DNA of 64,000 bases. Origin: Methanococcoides sp. AM1 (lineage in GTDB: Archaea; Halobacteriota; Methanosarcinia; Methanosarcinales; Methanosarcinaceae). Where the stretch lies: positions 307,131-371,130 of the forward strand of contig NZ_CAAGSW010000005.1 in NCBI RefSeq assembly GCF_900774055.1, read 5' to 3'. The translations under genes and the position numbers were made by a program. The stretch's first letter is position 1. Each line of letters opens with the position of its first letter. Below the pieces are notes generated by a model. That model did no database searches. It was not told the origin of the DNA and was given only the letters and a program-made list of their open reading frames with translations. Positions 59,220 through 64,000 of the stretch are shown here, piece after piece.

Positions 59220-60218
59220 TTATAATCTCTCAAAAAGATGAGGATGTTTCTCTCTTATTTCGTAGATAAGTTCATAATCCAATTTAATATTTTGGAGATT
59301 TTTAGCTTCATATAATTGATCAATGGATATATCTGTACTTAGAAAATCTGCATTTTTTAAATTAGCTGACTTGAATTTCGCTCTTAAAATATTGGCGCCA
59401 AAAAGTGTAGCCCCTTCAAGGTCAGTCTCTTCAAGGTCAGCACTTTCAAGGTCAGTCTCTTCAAGGTTAGCTAATTTAAGATTAGCTAATTTAAGATTAG
59501 CAAAATTAAGGTTAACCTCATCAAGGTCAGCTTCTTCAAGGTTAGCGAATTCAAGGTTAGCACCGAAAAGGTTAGCACCAAAAAGGTTAGCACCGAAAAG
59601 GTTAGCACTGGAAAGGTTAGCACCTTTAAGATTAATAAAATTTAAATCCGCAAATTCTAAATATGTCTGTTTTAAGTTAATAGGTGAAGGTTCACCATTT
59701 TCATAATAATTTTTGCGTCTTCTAAGAACGTTTATAATTGCTTCGATATCAATAGGCAATTCATTCCTTTCCATACCTGGTTCTGGGGGTGAATTTTTTC
59801 TAATATAACTAGTTAATATTTCAATAATTGGCCAATAATCTTCACTTGATTCATTGGCAATTCTCTCAAGTGCATAAATGCCACCTGTGTTTACTTCCAC
59901 TTTATCATTGCCTAATTGATCAATTGCTCTAGTAAAACGTTCAGTAATCTGTCCCTTTTGAGTTATTTCCACAGTTTGTTCCATAGCAGAGATTCGTCTC
60001 CATGTTAAATAAATACCAATAAGTAAAAGTAATCCACCAAATATTTGAGCCATTGCAGCTCTAAATTCATTTTCTAGTTTAGCCAAATCTAAAATACTAA
60101 TTGAGGTAGCATCTATTTGAGAAACTTGATAAATAGGTATTACTCCGATTAAAAAAAATCCGATTAATGCTATAAAGATAGATATTATGATAGATTTGGT
60201 TTCTTGAAAATGTCGCAT
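59220..60218 (-). CDS. Pentapeptide-repeat membrane protein
   Basis: 332 residues. Two N-terminal transmembrane helices (about residues 10-30 and 52-70) are followed by a conserved linker TERFTRAIDQLGNDKVEV and GGIYALERIANES. Then come about 20 pentapeptides of the A(D/N)LxX type (about residues 185-310: ANLSSANLFGANLFGANLFG and so on), which fold as a right-handed beta helix. The TERFTxAIxQLGxxKxEVxxGGIYALERI block is shared by many bacterial and archaeal pentapeptide proteins. Function unknown. DNA repeats of the type AAGGTTAGCACC at 59540-59620 reflect the protein repeats. Confidence 0.9.
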   Translation of the reverse strand: MRHFQETKSIIISIFIALIGFFLIGVIPIYQVSQIDATSISILDLAKLENEFRAAMAQIFGGLLLLIGIYLTWRRISAMEQTVEITQKGQITERFTRAIDQLGNDKVEVNTGGIYALERIANESSEDYWPIIEILTSYIRKNSPPEPGMERNELPIDIEAIINVLRRRKNYYENGEPSPINLKQTYLEFADLNFINLKGANLSSANLFGANLFGANLFGANLEFANLEEADLDEVNLNFANLKLANLKLANLEETDLESADLEETDLEGATLFGANILRAKFKSANLKNADFLSTDISIDQLYEAKNLQNIKLDYELIYEIREKHPHLFERL

Positions 60219-60390
60219 AATTTTATTAAGATGTTTCCATTATTTATAAGTTGTAACATTTAATGATTAAATATTGATGTGCTTTTTCAATTTGAATTAT
60301 CCAAGTTTACATTCCTTCATAAAATGACAAAATAAGGATTTCACAAAATACACATAAAGGTCTTGTATAAAGAGGTTCACAGATGATAGC

Positions 60391-60543
60391 ATGAAACGCG
60401 AAGTAACGAGTGTAGAGTTGGTTTTAATTTATTTCATTATTTTTAGTTTGCTTGCATTGGTAGGTATTCCTCTTTATGGTTCAGCAGTAATTGGAGCTGT
60501 AGTAGCTATAATAGTAATGTTTTATTTTCGCAGAAAAAACTAA
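60391..60543 (+). CDS. Small two-helix membrane protein
   Basis: 50 residues: MKREVTSVELVLIYFIIF, a first helix to about residue 27, a short turn with PLYGS, and a second helix (about 31-46) ending FYFRRKN. Length and charge pattern look genuine, but the ribosome binding site (GAGGTTCAC) is about 12 bases away, somewhat far. No family recognised. It lies in the accessory stretch between the pentapeptide protein and the recombinase. Confidence 0.5.
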   Translation: MKREVTSVELVLIYFIIFSLLALVGIPLYGSAVIGAVVAIIVMFYFRRKN

Positions 60544-60702
60544 TAATTCACATTCATTCATATTATGTCTTGATTAAGTAAATTTAAAAAGTGCAGAAAT
60601 GTCAGTATTAAGGAACGGGCACAGGAAGTACATTTTAACTCCAAATACCTCTAAGTGAGTCATAAAGTGCATAGTTATTGACATTTCTTATTTTTGTCTA
60701 CC

Positions 60703-61257
60703 TCAAAACCATGATAATCTTTTCTTAATTTCCTCTTTTTCTGCAGTGGTAAATGGTAATCCTTGATAATGTCTCATTGAGGTGATATGATCGTGTCCTT
60801 GTCTCAGGCAAACCTCATTCAATGGAATCCCTGCAGCTATCATCCAGCTCTCTATACTTTTCCGGGTAGTTTTACTACTAACACTGGAGGAGGCAAAGCC
60901 TGCTTTTTCCATCCACCGCTTTAAGTTGTTGTTCCAGGCCTGTTGAGATGGTGGATTCTTACCTTTGAAGAAATATCGAAGTACTGATTCAAGTTGTGGG
61001 GGTATTGGGTGGATGTATCGTTCAAGTTGCCTTCGTTTAGCCTTTCTCTGGGCTTCCTCCGGCAAATGTATAGTCCTTCTCTCCTTCATAATCCATTGGG
61101 GGTTATCATAGAGCCTTTGAACCTCTACGTATCGCATACCTGACCAAAAACAAACCTCAAAGATATCCCGAAGGTAATCTTTTTCAATGTTTGCAACCAA
61201 TTTATCATAGTCGAAAGGACCTAAGATCCTAACTCCTTTTACTTTGATGGGTTCCAT
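60703..61257 (-). CDS. Tyrosine recombinase/integrase, catalytic domain only
   Basis: About 184 residues from ATG 61257 (SD GGTGA). The catalytic pattern is visible: first Arg in FWSGMRYVEVQRL, the beta-strand Lys in the QRKAKRRQLE region, K-x-x-R in SSKTTRKSIESW (Lys where His is common), His in CLRQGHDHITSM and the nucleophile Tyr in MRHYQGLPF. The usual N-terminal DNA-core-binding domain is missing or very short, as in small archaeal virus/plasmid integrases. It suggests an integrated element; no att duplication was found. Confidence 0.82.
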   Translation of the reverse strand: MEPIKVKGVRILGPFDYDKLVANIEKDYLRDIFEVCFWSGMRYVEVQRLYDNPQWIMKERRTIHLPEEAQRKAKRRQLERYIHPIPPQLESVLRYFFKGKNPPSQQAWNNNLKRWMEKAGFASSSVSSKTTRKSIESWMIAAGIPLNEVCLRQGHDHITSMRHYQGLPFTTAEKEEIKKRLSWF

Positions 61258-61262
61258 TGATT

Positions 61263-61373
61263 TCACCGGAAGAATCTACGAATCAACAAAGCAAGCAATA
61301 GTAATAAGCCTACAATTGCTATTCCGCCCATTCCCAACTTAACAATGAGTAATATCTCGTATGGGTTCATCAT
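61263..61373 (-). CDS. Tiny membrane protein upstream of the recombinase
   Basis: 36 residues, MMNPYEILLIVKLGMGG then a hydrophobic helix and a basic end RRFFR. Its stop (TGA at 61265-61263) lies within the ribosome binding site of the recombinase, so the two are likely one transcript. Too short for family assignment; the hydrophobic-plus-basic pattern is real coding-like. Confidence 0.5.
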   Translation of the reverse strand: MMNPYEILLIVKLGMGGIAIVGLLLLLALLIRRFFR

Positions 61374-61925
61374 TCGTAGGTTTATGTTTTAATAAAACTT
61401 AAACTTTTATGGACAATTCTCCGAAGATCCTGAAACGTCTGAGTCCTCCAGAGGATACAAAAGTTTCAATTTTGTCATAAAATAACAACCTTCTTTTTAA
61501 TCAAATCAACCTTTTCATTTCTGGTGGAACCACTGGAAAAAAGCAATGCTTGTGGTCCTATTCACTAAAATACAAGGAGTGCTGCTTGATAACGATTGTA
61601 TAAAATAGTCTCAAAAATTTTTGCGCTCGCCTACGGTAAAAATACGGCACATAGTGCCGCAGTAGGCTTTTTTACCCTGTTCCCTTAGGTACACTCTTAA
61701 GGGCTATGTCTCACTATTGAGACATTCACCTTTAAATTGTTCAAAATTACCTTTCAAAATCTCCATTTGAAATTTAGATTAAGCCTTATTTCGAACACTT
61801 AGCTAAAGACAAACAATTTAAAGCGCCTTGACACAAACTGATAAATCAACCAAGGTTATCCCCAACATTTGAAATCACTTTATATGCAATAATGCATTTT
61901 ATAGCTCATCGGAGGATGAAAAATA
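61374..61925. other. 550-base gap with several inverted repeats
   Basis: No gene of convincing length. It contains GTGGAACCAC near 61527, the composite structure at 61629-61676, and hairpins at 61682-61703 and 61706-61725. Before ATG 61926 a GGAGGATG site is present. No tRNA or CRISPR pattern was found. Confidence 0.5.
61629..61725 (+). ncRNA. Candidate structured RNA or element-end structure
   Basis: GCCTAC (61629-61634) pairs with GTAGGC (61662-61667), enclosing CGGCAC (61645-61650) with GTGCCG (61654-61659). GGTAAAAA (61635-61642) can pair with TTTTTACC (61669-61676), which crosses the outer stem: a pseudoknot or alternative fold. Next come CCCTTA/TAAGGG (61682-61703) and the perfect ATGTCTCA/TGAGACAT (61706-61725). 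The T6 run after GTAGGC also looks like a terminator. Strand and function are unproven. Confidence 0.4.
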
Positions 61926-62249
61926 ATGCACACAGTATATATAAAAGCAGTTAAAGATGAAAATATCTTCACCCCTTGCAATGTCAATGTTGATGCCATT
62001 AAATACATACATTGCATAGAGAACAAAGTGTTCCTATCTTTAAATCCTGAGGATGTGGGGGCCATGATATGCATATATGCTGGAAAGGCCATCAATGGAG
62101 AAGAGCAAGTCGATAACATCGTTTCTCTTATTGCATCAGCAAAAGTGAATTCTGAAAAACACGGCATGCCTATTTTGCTTGATTTTTCAGAACAGATCGA
62201 TCGGCCAAAAGCCACAATGATGCGAGGTCCTGTTGTTATTGTAAATTGA
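61926..62249 (+). CDS. Hypothetical protein
   Basis: 107 residues from ATG 61926; GGAGGATG lies nine bases upstream. Mixed alpha/beta with HTVYIKAVKDENIFTPCNVNV at the start and MPILLDFSEQIDRPKATMM near the end. Three Cys (about residues 18, 30 and 49), no transmembrane helix. Not recognised. It sits between the structured gap and a membrane protein gene. Confidence 0.6.
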   Translation: MHTVYIKAVKDENIFTPCNVNVDAIKYIHCIENKVFLSLNPEDVGAMICIYAGKAINGEEQVDNIVSLIASAKVNSEKHGMPILLDFSEQIDRPKATMMRGPVVIVN

Positions 62250-62489
62250 AATACTAATTTTTGGTTGTGCCAGTGGCACAACTATTCATTATCAATTTAG
62301 CTATAGATCTTATCAAACAATAGATTTTATTAGAATACTTCCTTAACATTTTAGATACACAAAAATTTATATAATGATGTTAGATTTCTATGTGGAGTTG
62401 GGAGTGCTAAAATAAAGTACTTTTGACTTAAACAGCTGCAAGTGGGGGCTTCCAGCTGAAATTGTATAAAGAATTAAGGGGAGTAAAAC
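62250..62489. other. Intergenic region with a candidate hairpin
   Basis: 240 AT-rich bases. CAGCTG and its copy CAGCTG at about 62432 and 62453 could pair around the G-rich CAAGTGGGGGCTTC, just before the next gene. TATA-like sequence around 62366-62374 may be its promoter. Confidence 0.35.
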
Positions 62490-63071
62490 ATGATTCGCAT
62501 ACCTAAAGCTGCAGAAGCTATTTTTGTATCAGCAATACTTGCTAGTATAATTTTTATCTATATAGCAGCATTTAAGCCAAGATCTGTCTTGATAAATGAA
62601 TCTATTAATGACTATCCACTTATACCTCTTTATGTGATTGTTTTTAGTGTAATTGGTGGATTAATGTATTTTTTTGCTTCTACTGCAGGCGAATGGAAAG
62701 TAAAAAAAGAAAAAATAAAAGATGATCAGAACAAATTAGATGAATTCAATGATACGCCTTTTCTTGACAAATTAAAGGATTTTGATATTGAAAGAAAGGG
62801 TTTACGGGTAGTAGCTGCTCCTCTAATGGCAATTGGAATATATCTGTTATTTGATTTGATATTTTTTGATTTTGATATTACAACTGAACAGCCAAACATC
62901 AGCTTAACTAATTCAACCTTACAAGATGTGATTAACGCAATCGAAACTACTAATGATACTGAAAAGATGATTCAAATAAAAGCAGGCATATCTTTTCTGG
63001 CTGGAGCTTTTGTAAAACAATTTCTTGATTTAATTCAAGCATTAGCTGAGGGAATAGGAATGAAAAAATGA
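62490..63071 (+). CDS. Membrane protein of unknown function
   Basis: 193 residues, ATG 62490 with AAGGGGAG upstream. Hydrophobic segments lie at about residues 9-28, 46-66 and 110-128, with a weaker one near 168-185. A charged loop (VKKEKIKDDQNKLDEF) separates the second and third. No enzymatic motif seen. Codon use is AT-rich as in the surrounding accessory region. Not recognised. Confidence 0.65.
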   Translation: MIRIPKAAEAIFVSAILASIIFIYIAAFKPRSVLINESINDYPLIPLYVIVFSVIGGLMYFFASTAGEWKVKKEKIKDDQNKLDEFNDTPFLDKLKDFDIERKGLRVVAAPLMAIGIYLLFDLIFFDFDITTEQPNISLTNSTLQDVINAIETTNDTEKMIQIKAGISFLAGAFVKQFLDLIQALAEGIGMKK

Positions 63072-63605
63072 ACGGTCATTTTGCTCCGTAAGGAAAACGG
63101 CGGAGGAAGTCAATACCTCGATACAATATAGTTAATTGTATCAGGACTGAACTTTTCTTATTTATTTCAGCCTATTTATGTCACTAAAACCGTAGAAAGG
63201 TTTTCGTCCAGCAAAGTAAATCTACAAATTAATCTAAATTGTTAATTTCCATTTTTGAATTGCTATTTACTGCATCATTAATTCTCTATAATACACTCAG
63301 CATGATCATTCAAGGTAAATGATTTGTTAATCATTATTGTGACATAATTCAACATATTCAAATCAAATTGGATATATATTGCTCCAGTAGCCGACCGATC
63401 AATTTTGTTAAAGGTTGAGGTTTGAATCATATTCCTCGTATCATTTTTCGGGGATATATACAACGTACAAAAAGTGTACGCTATCAAAAAGCACTTAGAT
63501 TATTTATCACCTATTACTTCAAAGATTCCAAAGTCCCATAATAGAGGAAGTGTTCTTAGTTAAAGAGGATGTGAATTAAATATTTCCAAATCATTCAGTA
63601 TCAAT
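63072..63605. other. 530-base gap without a supported gene
   Basis: AT-rich sequence. A perfect inverted repeat GATACAAT/ATTGTATC with seven-base spacer lies at 63120-63142, after a GGCGGAGGAAG purine stretch. A 69-codon minus-strand frame at 63278-63487 lacks a binding site and protein-like character, so I do not call it. Confidence 0.4.
63120..63142. promoter_or_regulatory. Perfect inverted repeat, possible operator or hairpin
   Basis: GATACAAT, spacer ATAGTTA, ATTGTATC. Eight-base arms with seven-base spacing fit either a dimeric regulator site or a short terminator stem 50 bases after the preceding gene. No T run follows directly. Confidence 0.4.
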
Positions 63606-63887
63606 ATGACAAAAAGAAAGAAAGATACGAGTGAATACGAATTACCCGATATTCAAAAAAACGCCCTGGATAATTGGATAACGTTAAATATACTCCCACA
63701 AAAAATATCAAATAAAAATTATACCAGTTATGCGCTTAAACTTCTTTTTGAACAAACACCAGATGGTTTCTTCATCACAAATAAGCAGTTTAAAGAAGCG
63801 ATGATCAGATGTGATTTCTCACCTGTAAATAAAAATAAATTAAATTGGGATTTTCGAGTTTCTCTAAAATCTCCAGAGTTGAAATGA
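63606..63887 (+). CDS. Hypothetical protein
   Basis: 93 residues, basic and AT-rich. It starts MTKRKKDTSEYELPDIQKNAL and contains NYTSYALKLLFEQTPDGFFITNKQF split by a likely helix-turn region, a pattern reminiscent of small plasmid or virus DNA-binding proteins. No clear ribosome binding site before ATG 63606. Not recognised with confidence. Confidence 0.5.
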   Translation: MTKRKKDTSEYELPDIQKNALDNWITLNILPQKISNKNYTSYALKLLFEQTPDGFFITNKQFKEAMIRCDFSPVNKNKLNWDFRVSLKSPELK

Positions 63888-63898
63888 TATAAATGAGG

Positions 63899-64000
63899 TT
63901 ATAAACCTAACATATTCTGTTCCACCATTTCAATCATCTCCAATTTGATCTTATTTGCCGTTTGGGATCTTCTTTTTTGACTTAGCGTCCCCATATCTCG
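63899..64000 (-). CDS. C-terminal end of an unknown gene (runs off the right edge)
   Basis: On the minus strand the frame is open from base 64000 to the stop at 63901-63899 and encodes about 33 residues, including MGTLSQKRRSQTANKIKLEM and ending EQNMLGL. The stretch is helical and basic. It may be the end of a larger gene or a small gene starting at its internal ATG. Too little to identify. Confidence 0.35.
   Translation of the reverse strand, partial: RDMGTLSQKRRSQTANKIKLEMIEMVEQNMLGL

Noticed and set aside
59400..59640. Tandem AAGGTTAGCACC-type DNA repeats considered as an independent repeat array
   Set aside because: They are explained by the pentapeptide codons of the gene at 59220-60218.
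61374..61925. tRNA gene or tRNA-end attachment site next to the recombinase
   Set aside because: No cloverleaf with a T-loop GTTCRA or anticodon arm could be drawn; the inverted repeats have the wrong spacing.
61880..62281. 133-codon minus-strand frame overlapping the hypothetical gene at 61926-62249
   Set aside because: The plus-strand frame has a good GGAGGATG site and better composition; the minus frame has none.
63278..63487. 69-codon minus-strand frame in the right-hand gap
   Set aside because: No ribosome binding site or recognisable motif; could be chance in AT-rich DNA.

Overview
The window reads as a chromosomal segment of a methylotrophic methanogen of the order Methanosarcinales. 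Methanococcoides or a close relative is my best guess; the genus is an inference. The supporting evidence is an A1Ao ATP synthase operon in the Methanosarcina gene order (ahaHIKECFABDG), the siroheme-dependent heme pathway (AhbA/AhbB/AhbD), archaeal CcmE with a CxxxY motif, an archaellum plus full chemotaxis operon, a MEDS-domain sensor kinase, and archaeal signals throughout (TATA boxes, GGTGAT-type ribosome binding sites, some apparently leaderless starts, oligo-T terminators). I found no tRNA, rRNA or CRISPR array.

Layout. 1-1.7 kb: the start of a U32 peptidase, a decayed GyrI-like fragment, a small membrane protein and a small unknown gene. 1.7-9.65 kb (minus): one long tetrapyrrole operon, ahbA-ahbB-sirC-hemA-hemB-hemL-hemC, running into pyrD-pyrK. 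9.9-18.1 kb (plus): the archaellum operon with two archaellins, an ArlCDE-type protein, ArlG, F, H, I, J, then two unrecognised membrane proteins. 18.4-28.0 kb (minus, convergent): the che operon (mcp, cheW, cheF, cheY, cheB, cheA, cheC, cheD, cheR). 28.5-32.4 kb: ahbD, divergent from a short cluster holding a CcmD-like small protein, CcmE, a trans-prenyl diphosphate synthase with a degenerate second motif, and a radical SAM protein. 32.6-41.1 kb: the ATP synthase operon. 41.3-49.6 kb: a large coiled-coil protein ending in an ArlD/E domain, followed by seven pilin-like genes. 49.7-54.5 kb (minus): a membrane protein, a MscS channel and a hybrid histidine kinase. 54.8-58.6 kb: small genes, then HtpX-PspAB converging on PspA-PspAA. 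58.6-64 kb: an AT-rich accessory stretch with a pentapeptide-repeat protein, a tyrosine recombinase, several small membrane proteins, structured intergenic DNA and hypothetical genes.

How the genes work together. The hem/ahb genes make aminolaevulinate, porphobilinogen, siroheme and didecarboxysiroheme, which feed F430, corrinoids and heme. AhbD finishes heme, and CcmD/CcmE next to it would pass heme to cytochrome c. The prenyl synthase and radical SAM pair may belong to methanophenazine synthesis (inference). The resulting electron transport chain energises the membrane for the A1Ao ATP synthase. The che operon controls the archaellum through CheY and CheF. The ArlD/E-pilin locus suggests a second surface filament or pseudopilus, for which no ATPase or platform gene is present in the window.

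The points most worth checking are the ArlD/E-pilin locus, the prenyl synthase/radical SAM pair, the unknown genes after arlJ, the duplicated domain and 13-residue repeats in CheA, the cysteine-rich extension of CheD, stem-loops placed after the c-subunit gene and inside ahaG, and a possible structured RNA near 61.65 kb.
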